A stretch of 64,000 bases of DNA from Dactylonectria macrodidyma (taxonomy: Eukaryota; Ascomycota; Sordariomycetes; Hypocreales; Nectriaceae). The notes beneath the pieces were generated by a model that worked only from the letters and a program-made list of their open reading frames with translations, was not told the origin of the DNA and made no database searches. Each line of letters starts with the position of its first letter. Position 1 is the first letter of the stretch. The stretch covers positions 2,232,001 through 2,296,000 of the forward strand of contig JAGMUV010000007.1 of the NCBI GenBank assembly GCA_020744425.1, in the 5' to 3' direction. The position numbers were made by a program, and so were the translations under genes. This document shows positions 1 to 11,900 of the stretch, in pieces.

Positions 1-709
1 TCGAAAAGCCCTATCGGTAACGGTGCATGACCTAAGAGCCTTTGGGCTGGCCATGTTGCTTCGCAGACATATTCTACGCGTATACCTGATCCGTATCCAA
101 CATAGTAATCCATCCTACACTCAGCCAGTGACACGGCTATTCTTTGTTCCAACATAGTACCCTGTTCATGGCTGTGGGGCGGCGCTGAACAAGGGACAGC
201 TGCAGAGTACCTGATCCGTCGAGCCCGGGCGGCAGATCGAGTTTGGTGTGGGTGGGCGTTGTTGCCAGAGGAGAACGAACAGGGACTTCCATCTAGGCGA
301 TGAGCGATGGTGAGCCACTTTTGAATAACCCATCTGATAAGACCCTCTACCTACTAATTGCATTGCGAACCAGTGATTCATTAAATGATTTCGCCTGCGA
401 TGTTCAGTACCGCCTCAAGCAGCTCTTGTGGCGGTAGCTGTGAGGTATTCCTCTAATACCATCATTGCTTACCGCCTGTGACAGCACCTTTTATAGTGTC
501 GGTCACACTCGTAGCTGTCCGCTCCATCAAGGGCATGTCGCTGATAGCAGAAATGCATTCATAGTCGTAGTCGCAATCGGACTTTGAACCCGTAATCCGA
601 TCGTAGTTCAATTAAAATCACATTATCGCAGCCTTAGATCTCTCCAGGGCTTTTTCAGCTTCTTCGCCCATCTTGGATTGGAGGCGCCAATCGTGGCGGT
701 ATTTGGGCG
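1..709. other. intergenic, no gene seen
   Basis: No open frame here has recognisable protein features. I see no RNA gene, transposon end or long repeat. Confidence 0.5.
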
Positions 710-1770
710 CTAGTAATCGACCTCAAAAGCAAGATGCAGAAGATTCCTAAATTTACCAAACCGTAGTTCCATATGCGGCCAAATAGTGCGAAGCAATTCA
801 TTAGATTCTGCTAGTACTACTAACCGAGGTATGTGATATAGAAGAAGAGGATTCTGGTGCTTATAATCTGAAATGATGTCACTTAGCAAATTAAGATCAG
901 CATCGTCATCTAATTCACCAGCACTCCCAATGCTGCCCTGCTTATCGAAAGCGCTGACAAGAATCCCAGTCTTGCTTGCATGCCATAAAAGCGCTGTCAA
1001 TTTCTGGGAAGGTGGTTCAGTAGGATCCCAAGACACCAAACGTCACTGATTTGCAAAGCCTCTCCTGCTGGGTCATTGCCGATGTGATGTTTCGGTGATT
1101 TGTTCTTGGGATTTCACGCTTATACTCTCTGGTGAACCTCAAAGTTAGCTCGTGGTCAAAGAGGCAGCAGTGTGCAGAAGGCGGTGCTAGTTTACGAACT
1201 TGTGTTTGTCTTCACCGAGCAGAGTGAATATGTGTCGGCAAGCCTCAAAGCTACTGGCAACCTCCCGAAGGTGCAGGCCAGCATGAATATTTGGTAAACA
1301 CTTGAGTATTTCATATGCGCCGGCCTTGCTGCCCTTGGTCAGCTTCTCCGGATCCACCATCTTCAGACTTCCGGCGGTAAAATCCAGGGAGCCTAGAGCA
1401 GTTGAGAGTCAGCTTATATTATCAATAGCGGCGGCGACATAAATGGATTGTTCTGTAGGAGAGCGACAAGTCTTAGCCATAAATGTAATCGAGGGCGCGA
1501 CATAGCATGTCGACACTTACTCCGCTTCAATAATTCAGACGGCTACTTTAAGAGCTCAGCAGCAGAGCTATTCTTCCTTGACGCAATATGAAACAAGAAC
1601 TGTATCGAACTTTTGCCAAGAAGCACTACGGCCAAGAACTCTGAACGAGATTTGACTACCGGGGTTCGTCCACAGACTTGCATATTGGACAAGGCGATAT
1701 TCCAGAATGCTTGAATAATTATTTCAGACGCAGAGAAGTCGGCGACGACATCTCCAAGAAAACTGGGGCA
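710..1770 (-). pseudogene. probable decayed protein-coding gene, function unknown
   Basis: Several stretches on the minus strand read like ordinary protein but sit in different frames: about 1770-1552, about 1400-1187 (ending in a TAG at 1187-1189), about 1195-1018 and about 1045-710. Adjacent stretches can be joined by single-base frame changes, one near 1195 (TTCGTAAAC) and one near 1043 (TTTGGTGTC). No good intron explains either change. An in-frame stop also ends the first stretch near 1552. I do not recognise the family. Alternatives are a multi-intron gene that I could not resolve, or assembly errors. Its position at the outer edge of the cluster, past a tRNA, fits decaying accessory DNA. 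Confidence 0.35.
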
Positions 1771-1800
1771 CAGCTTTGACTGCGATGTTGAGAACGTTGG

Positions 1801-2401
1801 GGTGAAGAAACTTATCGGTAAGCCAGTGCCTCAAAAGCACCGGGGAATAATCGAGGCCTGACCAGCCTCCATCTCATCCTCTACGAATCCATGTGAGTGA
1901 GGGGGGTTGAATTCTCCTCCGTCCTGGAGAGAGAGGAATGTTTGGAAGTAGGGCGGGCATCGAGATGGGGTCGGATCAACATGGGATCTCCAGTCCGTGC
2001 CCGTTCATGGCCCTGCTGCTTATTATCCTTGCCCGTGGGGGTTCTGAACATCGAAGCCCCGCCGGCTAACGTGTCACTGGTCAAGACGTTTAATAAGAAG
2101 ATCCCCGAAACAAGGGCAAAAGCCGCGCCAAGGTCAAGAAAGAAGAGTGGAGACGAAGCTGTCAAGAAGGACATGGTCTCCGACAAAGGATAAGATCAAA
2201 GGCGTCCAATACGGCCACTTGACACTGGGGCAAGAACCCAAGAATCCGCCCCCTTATACTCCGACATCTCAACAGTTGATGTCATATTCTCTACCAGGAA
2301 GGCAGTTGATTGAGTTTCAAGAACTGATGTAGGGTAGCTCCATCATCTACACGCAAAGCCTGAGCACTCTGTACATGATTTGGGAGCTTCGCCAACACCA
2401 A
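1801..2401. other. intergenic, no supported gene
   Basis: Overlapping open frames of about 100 codons occur on both strands at 1881-2193. Neither shows a domain, splice partner or convincing start context, so neither is called. Confidence 0.45.
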
Positions 2402-2472
2402 GCCCCGTTGGCTAAGTGGTATAGCGTGTCACTAGTAATGACAAGATCACTGGTTCGATTCCAGTACGGGGC
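2402..2472 (+). tRNA. tRNA-Thr (anticodon AGT)
   Basis: The 71 bases fold as a full cloverleaf. The acceptor stem pairs GCCCCGT with ACGGGGC. The D stem is GCTA/TAGC, and the anticodon stem is TGTCA/TGACA around the 7-base loop CTAGTAA, giving anticodon AGT (ACU codons). The variable region is 5 bases, and the T arm is ACTGG/CCAGT around TTCGATT. There is no intron and no encoded CCA. It ends 433 bases before the stop codon of the PKS-NRPS gene. Confidence 0.93.
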
Positions 2473-2905
2473 AATCATCCAATCTCCTTCTTTTTGTAAG
2501 TCAAACCTGTGATCTCCCGACTCTACGCCGAGAATAAGATTATCCTTACTTATCTTACTGTAATTGAGGACACTGTCAAAAACAAGTCAAAAATCTGTAA
2601 TGGACTTTTCGTCTGGGTCAGGAAATTCGAAGCAGGTATAATGCGGCTCGGATAGTAAGAGTTAACTTTGCGAATAGCAATACTCAAATTTAACTGCAGA
2701 TAATAAGGGGGAGCTAGTCGCAACTACGTAAAACGCCGAAGCACTGGCAAACAACTACCCCATTGTCACAAGCATAAAGTGACACCATGTTTCTCAGCTC
2801 ATGTTTAATTAAGGATCTATATAGGCAACTTGTTCTAGAAAGGAAAAACTCCAGCATATCCAAAACACACAACAATTAGTCTGATCCGATGCTTGCCATC
2901 TCTCA
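2473..2905. other. AT-rich spacer between tRNA and PKS-NRPS stop
   Basis: This holds the presumed 3' untranslated region of the PKS-NRPS gene and the tRNA-Thr 3' flank. No other gene was seen. Confidence 0.6.
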
Positions 2906-5900
2906 TCAAATCTCCTTCATCCTTTTCCACAAGTCGCCCAAGAATTTCGCATCCACTGCGGGGCACTTGTCTTCAGCATTGGGGCTCAAAGTCTCCAACA
3001 GATCCATCGTCCTCCTGTTGTCCAAGCTGAACATGACATATCCAGTGGTGAGGTACTGCTTCAGCACTTCGTTCCTTACAGTTTCCCCTGCAGAATCCTC
3101 TCCAGCCGGCTCCATAGCCTTCATCCACTCCTCGATGGTGACAATCTCAGCCTTTTGGTGGTCAGATCGAAGGTCCGCAATGACTTGCGGGAGATCTTTG
3201 AGCTTGAGCGGGCGAGGATTCGTAATGTGATAGATCTGGGGCATGGTGTACAGCTCGGGGGGGTTGATGGCCGAGAGCGCCGACTTTTCAGATGTGAGAG
3301 TGAAAAAGTTGGAAGCAAGCCAATCTACCGGAATGACATCGACAGCGAAGCTAGGCTGCTCAGAAGTGCCAATCTGGGGGACCATACCCGACTCAATCAT
3401 GCTGAGGATGATTCGCATCGTAAACTCATCACCTGGGTCGAGGGTACCATTGCCTCTGGATGCCGCAGTCAGTGCTGAAGCACGGGTGATGGTAACGGGG
3501 AAGCCACGCTCAGCAGCCTTGACGAGGATGTTCTCTGCTACCCATCGAGTCTTGAAGTATCCTGCCTCGTCTTCAGTCGGAGGAGAAAAGTGTCTACTGT
3601 CCTCCTCTGCGGTGACATAGTCCTCTCGAGATCGCTTCGAGGCAGTCCAGGTCTGCAGGTGAGCAACGGACCAAGTAGAAAGGTAGTGGATGTCAGAAAG
3701 GTGGGACCCAATACCAGACAGTCGGATAATGTCAAAGATGGGCGTGACATTGACCGGCTTCAGGGATGTGTAGGTCTTTAGGAGAGAGACGTGACCACCG
3801 AGATGGTAAATTGCCTGGACCTTCTCGCCAAGCTCCCGGAATGCCGACTTGGACAGGCCAAAGTTGGTCTGACTAAGCGTTCCTGGGACACATTGTACTT
3901 GAGAGTAGACCATAGATTCAGACAGCTTGTTGTTGAAAAGGCCATACTTTGCGAGTAGGTCAACAATGAGAGTAATTTCGAGCTTCTCCATCGAGCCAAG
4001 CACATAAATGGTCGCCTCTGGCTTCGAGAGAAGGATTTCGGACAAGAGATGTAGGCCAATAAACGAATCGCCACCGGTCAGCAGGAAGGTCTGTAGCTCA
4101 TCGCGGTCAACGCGGGGAGTGCCGTATCGAGGAATGTACTGGCTAGTGTTGGGCAGGTTGGTCTCGACGTTCCAGCTGAGGACGTTCTCGAATCCACGCT
4201 TCTTTCCGGGGCTACCACCCTTTGAGCGCCTGATAAAGGCACAGACAGCTGCAGCAGTGGGCTCCCTGATCAAGGCCGGAAGAGGAGGGGCAATCTTGAA
4301 CTGCTTCTTAACCTTTGCCTGGAGGCGAACGAGGAGGATGCTGTTGCCGCCCTTTTCGAAAAAGGAGTCTTCAAGGCCAACTTCAGAGCCGAGGGTGGTG
4401 CGGAACAAGGCGAGAATGGAGGTTTCCAGTTCGCTCCCGTCTCCGTTTGGCAGGGCTTTGTTGACCTTGTTTGCAGCCACGAGCGAACCGGGGTGGAACA
4501 GATCCAGAGATCGGCTGAGGAGGTTGCGTCGATCAACCTTGCCGCCAATGGTGACGGGAAGCTTCTCAAGGAATTCATATCCACTAGGTAGCATGTAATC
4601 ATTGAGGAAGGCCTTGACTCGTCGGTGAAGTTGGGATACGATCGTAGCCTTGTCGTCTCGGCTGACGCGAGTCTTGGGAACCAGATAGGCAACCAATTTC
4701 TGCTCATCAGAATCCACAGTTCGGGCCACGACGGCAATGTCGACAAGGCCCCAGCCCTTCTTCAAAGATTGAGACTCCTTAAAAATGGCCTGCTCGACCT
4801 CTCCGAGATCTAGGCGAAATCCGCGAAGCTTGATTTGCTTGTCACCAGCAATTCGGCCATGGAACTCGAGCTGTCCATCAGGGCGGAAGCGGCCACGGTC
4901 TCCAGTCTTGAACATTCTTGTCCATCCGCTCTTGCGATCTTCTTCGGAAGCAAACGGATTCTCAACAAAAGACTTTGAATTGACAGTTGGCCGATTGCGG
5001 TAGCCGGCGCCGACTTGAGCGCCACCAACCACCAACTCGCCGATCATTCCTGTAGGGACAGGGTTACCCTTGTTGTCGAGTAGGTAATGGCGGCAGTTGT
5101 CCATGGGATATCCAATAGGTAGGCTGACGGTTTTGTCATCAGGAGAGTCAATCTTGCCGATTGAAGTCTGGACAACGAGCTCAGAAGGAGACCAAGTGTT
5201 GTACAAGGTAGCAGACGTCCCAAGGTCGTAAAATGCCTTTGCGACACGAACTGGGAGGCGTTCGCCCGCAAAGTAAGCAACTCGGTAGCTGTTGCATCTC
5301 TTCAGTGCCTCGGTGTTGAGCTCCATGAGAAGGGAAAACTGGGTGGGGGTAAAGTATGTGACCGAGACGTTCTCGTTCATCATAAAGTTGGCCAGTTCGG
5401 CGGGGTCCTTTCGGGTCTCCCACGATGCAATCGAAACAGTCGCACCGGCGGTAAGTGCCGAGAAGATCTGAACAATGGAAAGATCAAAGGACATGGAAGA
5501 TTGATGAAGGAAGTTGTCGCTGGATGTGAAATTGTAGTCCTTGTTGAGCGTGCTAAGCATGGCTTGGGTGTTGGACTCGGTCAGAACCACTCCCTTGGGG
5601 GTACCGGTACTACCCTAGGAGTTGTTAGCGAACTCCGAAATTGAGCAAAAAGTTCCTTCTTAACTTACAGAAGTATAGATCATGTAGAATGGATCATCCA
5701 TTTGTCTTGTGCGCTGTTGGGCAATCGATCTCCCAGTGGCTGCAGCATCCTCAATCATGATGACTCTTGGGGGAGTGATGGCTCTAGCAGCAAGGTCGGA
5801 GGCAAGAGAATACTGGCCTGGGCCGGCGAGAATGACCCTGGCGGATGCGTCTGAAATCATAAAGGAGAGTCGGTCAGGTGCAAAGTCGGTATCCAAGGCG

Positions 5901-8900
5901 ACGTAGCATGAGCCAGTCATCAACGCGCCGAGCATGCCGGTAACAGCCTCAATGCCAGGAAGGGCGAGGAGGGCAATGCGATCTCGGGGCTTGACCCCAG
6001 AGTTGACGAGGATGGAGGCAACGCTCTCAGAGTTCTCGATCAGTTGTCTATAGCTGATGCTTTGGCAGTCAGAGGTTTTAATCGCCAGGGCTTGGGGGTG
6101 TTGGCTTGCCATCTGAGCAACCCGGTCAATGACGTTCTGTCCTTGCCAGTGGTTCTCCTTGGTCTCGGTGTTCCAATATGACTTCCTCAGAGTCTCCAAC
6201 TCCAGAGGCCCACACATGGTAATTTCCTCCACGGGCTGGCGATGGTCCTTGATGCAGCTCGAGAGGAAGGCGAGGAAGTTCTCGATAAACCGGTCCATGT
6301 CGGGCTTGCTGTAGAGAGCCGTGGTGTACTCAATCCTGAGATCGAGGCTGTGATCGGATGTCTCCAGAGCCTCAAGTTGCATATCAGCTGCAGTAGGGAT
6401 GTCATCACTCTCTATCCTTTCGACAACAAAGTCGGAGGTCTGATATGTAGGAACAGGGCCGTGGATTTGGTAGTTGACGGCAATCTGGCCAACAGGCATG
6501 TGTTGGCTAGTCTTTTTGACCTTCATGATGTCCACAATGGTGTCAAAAGGAACACCACTGTGAGCCATGGCATCAAGTGCTCGGGTCTTGGTCGATTGGA
6601 AGAGCTGGTCAAATGGAACCTCGCAGTCATCTAGATGAAAGGTAAGTCATATTTCAGGGTAAGTGGGAATTGGTCAAGAGATACTAACCATTGCAGCGAA
6701 CTGGAGCCAGGTTGACAAAGAAGCCCATCAGGGCATCAGTATCAGGATGAGGTCGGTTGCCATCCACCATGAGAAGTACGACATCCTTTTCTTCAGTGTA
6801 TCGGTAGATAAAGGCGCGGAATGCAGCCAAGATGAAGTGGAAGGGGGTTCCGCCTGACTGAGCAGCGACTCGCTTCATGCGGCCAAACAATTTGGCGTCG
6901 AGGTTGGCGTGGACCTTGGCCCGGTGAGGATCACTTCTCAATGGCCTCTCGCACTTGGCAAATGGAAGCACTTTGCTGCAAGTAGGCAGATCCTTGAGGG
7001 TAGATCGCCACCAGTCCAAGTCGGGCTTCATGAGGTCTGATGAGAGGCGAGCGTTGTGCCACAGGGTAAAGTCGACGTAGTTGAACTCGGGTGCAGAGAC
7101 CGTGGTGAGATCCTTGCCGGCACGCAAGGCATCATAAAGGCCAACGAATTGGGACATCATGGGGAACAGACTGGCACGGTCGATGGAGATGTGATGGGTC
7201 ATTCCGACGACAGCCCAATCCTCCTCTCCGAGCTTGGCCAGCGAGTATGAGGCAACCTCGCCTTCTTCGATATTCATCTCAATGTTGCGGTTATACTTGA
7301 TGAGCTCCTGGAGCGACTTCTCGGCATTCTCATCAGAGCTCAGGTCGCGGTAGTCGAGGCTGAGATCAAAATCTTCCAGCGGCTCCTGGACGGCAAAGTC
7401 GTCGCCTTCGTAGTATGCTGTGCGAAGAGCAGGGTTGCGGACGGCCATTTCCTGAATAGTCTTCTGCATGGCAGTGAAATCCGGCTTGCCCTTGATGCGA
7501 AGAATGATGGGAAGGTTGAGGAACGACTTGTCTTCTAGGAATGAGTGGACGAAATGGAGCCGGGACTGGAAGGTCGACAGAGGGACAATACCAGTTGACT
7601 CGGACTTTGCCAGTTGTCCGGACGCCATGATGGAGGACTGGCCGTCGCTCTTGTTATTCTCGACTTCAACATCAGCCTTCTTGGCCGACTTCTCAGTGTC
7701 ATCTTTCTTTGCGGCAGCGCTCGAAGTGACCATCTTAGCAGTCTTGACCACCAAGGCCATGATAGAGGCGGCGCCAAGGATGTCAAACAGGGCAATGTCA
7801 ACCTGAATCTCCTTTCGGAACCACTTTCGGAACTCGACAGCTACGATGGAGTCGAGGCCATAGGCTGAGAGGGGGTTACTGGGTAGGATGGACTCAAGAG
7901 GGGTGGCAAGGACATTGGCAATCTTCTCCAAGAAGCCATCAAGGAGGATCTGCGTCTTCTTCTCAATATCTTGCTCCTCACGAAGAGCTGCAAGAATGTT
8001 CTTCGCCTGCTGGTCATTGATTCCGGCCTCGAAGTCGTGGTTGGAGTAGAGATTTCGCATGATTGGCTTGCTTGCCCAGTACACATCTGGCTTGATGAGA
8101 CCGACACCACTGATGATTTGGTGAGAAGTGCAGCCTCTGGCGGACATTGAAACTGTCGACTTATCCACCGCAACTGCCTCTTCAAGCTGGTAGAGGAGCT
8201 CCTCTTCATTGATGGTGTCCATGCCCATTCTGAGCATAATCTTCTGAAGCTCTTCGTTTTCAGCCACGACACCGACGCCAGTAACTGCGCCGACGTTCAT
8301 GGTGGCACCGCTGAGACCCATCTCACGACGCTTCCTCATGAGAGCATCGAGGAAGCAGTTGGCGGCGGAGTAGTTGGCCTGGGCCTTGGAGCCAACGATG
8401 GCTGCGACAGATGAGAAGCAAACGAAAAAGTCAAGGTTCATATCGAGGGTGGCCTCGTGGAGGTTCTGAGCACCTTCGACCTTGGGCTGGCAGCATCGCT
8501 GCCACTGAGCAAAGCTCATCGTCTCAAGAGGCACGTCTTGAAGGACCATGGCCGCTTGGAAGAGGCCGCCGAGAGACGCACCGATGCTGTCGATGCAGTC
8601 CTTCACATCGGAATACTTGGAAACGTCGCCACGATAGACCTGGGTGTCGACACCGCGCTTCTCGAGCCACTCGACGGTCGCCTTGGCCTCGGGCTTGTCG
8701 GCTCCAGATCGAGATAGGAAAGCTAGCTTCATGGCGCCTTTTCGCACCATCCACTGGGAGAGAGTTCGGCCTAGACCTCCCAGACCACCAACAAGGAGAT
8801 ATGTCTTGGAAGGGCTGAAGAGTTTGGTGTTGCGGTATCCGCTTCGCATGACAGGAACAAGGTCGTCGGAATGGGGTACGAGGACGATCTGGTCAAACGT

Positions 8901-11900
8901 TAAGATATTGTTGTTGAGTCATGTTAGTGTAAGAAACATACCTTGCCAGTGTGTTTTCCCATTTGCAAAAGTCGGAAGCCTTTGACAACGTCGGCATAAG
9001 AGACTTCCTTGACAGTCGCCGGGACTCGGATCTCTCCGTTGGCAATGAGAGAGAAGCATTCCTTGAAAAGACGCTCTCCCAAAGCCTCGTTCTTCTCAAA
9101 CATTGTCTAGACAGTGTCAATATCTGTGTGGGATGCTAGGTGACTCGACTTACCACAAGATCGATAGAGGCGAAGAGAACATTCTTGCGGAAGGGATCCA
9201 TGCCAATCTTGCTGTTCTCATGGATGTCACGCTTTCCAATCTCCAAGAAGCGTCCAAAGGGTGCGACGCAACTCCAAGAGGCGTGCAGAAGCGGGCCAGC
9301 CAAGCTGTTCAGGACAATGTCGACTCCCTTTCCATTGGTGGCAGCCATTACGCCCTTGGCAAACGAGGCATCACGAGAAGAAAACATCTGGTTTTCAGTG
9401 AGGCCATATTGTTCTTTCAACAGCTGTCGCTTGGCGGGAGAGCCAACAGTGGCGAGGACATGGGCACCAGCTCGCTGCGCGATCTGGACAGCCATCTGTC
9501 CAACACCGCCAGCTGCTGCGTGGATGAGAACACTCTCACCCTTTCGAATGCGAGCAATATCCGATAGAGCGTACCATGCAGTTCCTAGGATAAGGGGCAT
9601 AGCGGCAGCATCGGAAAATGACATGCTATCAGGGAGCTTGTAGCACCAAGAAGCAGGGTTTCGAACCAAGGTACGATGAGCACCCTGACCAGGGCGAAGG
9701 GCCACGATGCGGTCCCCGACCTTGAAGCCAGTGACGGCAGATCCTACGTTAGTAACGATACCAGCGCATTCATCCCCGAGTTTAAAGTCTTCGATGATTC
9801 CCATGCTGGCAGCAACATCTCCTAGAGACAATGGTTAGGGTGATTATGTGCAGGGGATGAGGGCACGTACTGAAGTTAATAGAAGAAGCCTTTGTCTCAA
9901 CCTCCACCTCGTTGTCCTTGAGGTCGGTATCCATGATTTCTTCATCCTCGCCAAAATATAAAGTCTCCAGCAGACCTACCTTTCCGATCTTCAGAGCCAG
10001 AGGCGACCTCTTGCCGACCTCGCCAAAGGGCTCGAGATGAGGCTCCTGGTTGGGGCCGTTTCGGAGCTTGCAGTTGCGGTCGTCATCTGCCTCGATGCGA
10101 GGAATGTATATGACACCGTTTCGCTCGGTGAGCTCGTCTTCATCAATGTTTTGACCGAGCATGCCAGTGACATGCGAGGCAACGAGCTCGGCGGCAGAGT
10201 CGCAGCCGAAGTCAAAGGTGACGGCGCGGATGGTGTCATTTTCAGAACGGGCAGCTCGAACAAGTCCAATAAACATGGCGGACTCGGGTCGTGCGGCTTC
10301 AAGAGTTGCACCCTCTGTCAACCAGATGATGTTCTTCTGCAGCGATACGAGCAGGCTCTGAGTTCCCATGAAGGTGGTCTCGTCAGAGATGGGCTCATCC
10401 AAGCCAGCGAGAACAACAACATTCTCGGACAGCAAGGCAGCACCAGCATCTGCGACTTCTTCGAAGGTGGTCAGGTTGATCTTGGCACTGATCGCTGACT
10501 CCAAAGCGCCGAGGATGGAAAGAGTCCGGGCCGACGCATTTCCGGTTGGCATGACCACCGACAACTGGTCGATAGCTGCCGATGAGCTGGAACCCTTGCG
10601 GAACGCGGTGAAAGCAGGCGAGGCAAAGATTTGCTCAAGATCAGCCGGTACCAGCTCCTTGTGGCCATCAAACAAGATGCGGCCGTTGTCCTTCAAAAAG
10701 ACAGAAGCGTCAGTTCCAGGCTCGCTTACAATAACGAGATCATACGCATTGGCCTCAGGCTCCTTATAATGAACCAGTCCATTTGAAGAGTTGATCAGGC
10801 TGGTGTAGGCTTCTTCGGGAATGCTGCCGCTCGGGGACCAGAGATCCAGTTCATGGAAGCGACGACGCTCGCCCTTTGTAGCACCAAGGGTCTTGAGCAC
10901 CTGAGCTGTGCGCTCCACATCTGCTGCAAGGTGGAGGATTTTGGTATCAGGGAACTGGTGAGCGAAAATGTCCACAATCTCCGAAATGCTCATCTCTCCT
11001 GCGTTGGAAAGCATCTCAAAGCATGGCTGCCATCGCTGACGATAAAATAGGGTTCGGGGGCCTTGTCCCTCAGGAGCTTCTCGGCCGAGGGCTGTGACTT
11101 CCAGTCCATTAATCTCGAGCATAAGGTCTCCATCCTGATTTCTCATGAGGAGGTCGTTGATAGCGACACGGGGAGAAGGAAGTTTGGTGAAGGAAGCGAC
11201 CAGGAAGTCCTTGGCATCCGTGGATGATCGCCAATCGACAAAGTTGCCCGAGATTCTCAATGTCTTCATAAAGGTAGGTACATAAGGCTCATCGAGAGGT
11301 CGACCAAGGCGCTGCTCAACGGCGTGGAAAATGACATGGAAGAACGAGTCCAAAAGCGTAGGGTGCATGATGGTCTCATCGCCAGGGGCTGAAGGCAGAA
11401 CCGAAGGGTCGTAAACGAGGTCTGAGACGGCAAAGCCGAGACCGCTTTCAATATTTCCCTTGAGAAGACGGAACTTTTCTCCGTATCCAAGTCCAAGGTC
11501 AGCCATGTTCTTGTAGAAAGTTCTGGCGGGCATGGATCGGTTGGTCTTGACGCGGAGGTCCGAAAGCATAGACTGGGTGCCTGAGGAAGCCGAGTATTCG
11601 AGCGGCCCGGCGTTTCCTTTCTCCAAGCTAATGATACCATGGCAGTGACTTGTGCAGTTGCTATTCTCATCATATGAGAATACATTGAATTCATACCACG
11701 TCTCAGAGTGGCTCTTGGCAGAGAGAGTCACCGGCTTGAGTTCAAGGAGAACCTCGACGCCCTCATCAGTGTTCGGAATGAGAAGAGCGTTCTTGACAAC
11801 AATGTCCTTCAAGTTGATAGTCTTGATTTGGTCCACGGGATCAGTCCTGTACACAGCTTCAATTGCCATGGTGATGTAGCCTGCTCCTGGGAAGACGACC

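Noticed and set aside
1881..2193. Overlapping open frames of about 100 codons on both strands
   Set aside because: No domain or splice partner. The hydrophobic N-terminus of the minus frame alone is not enough to call a secreted protein.
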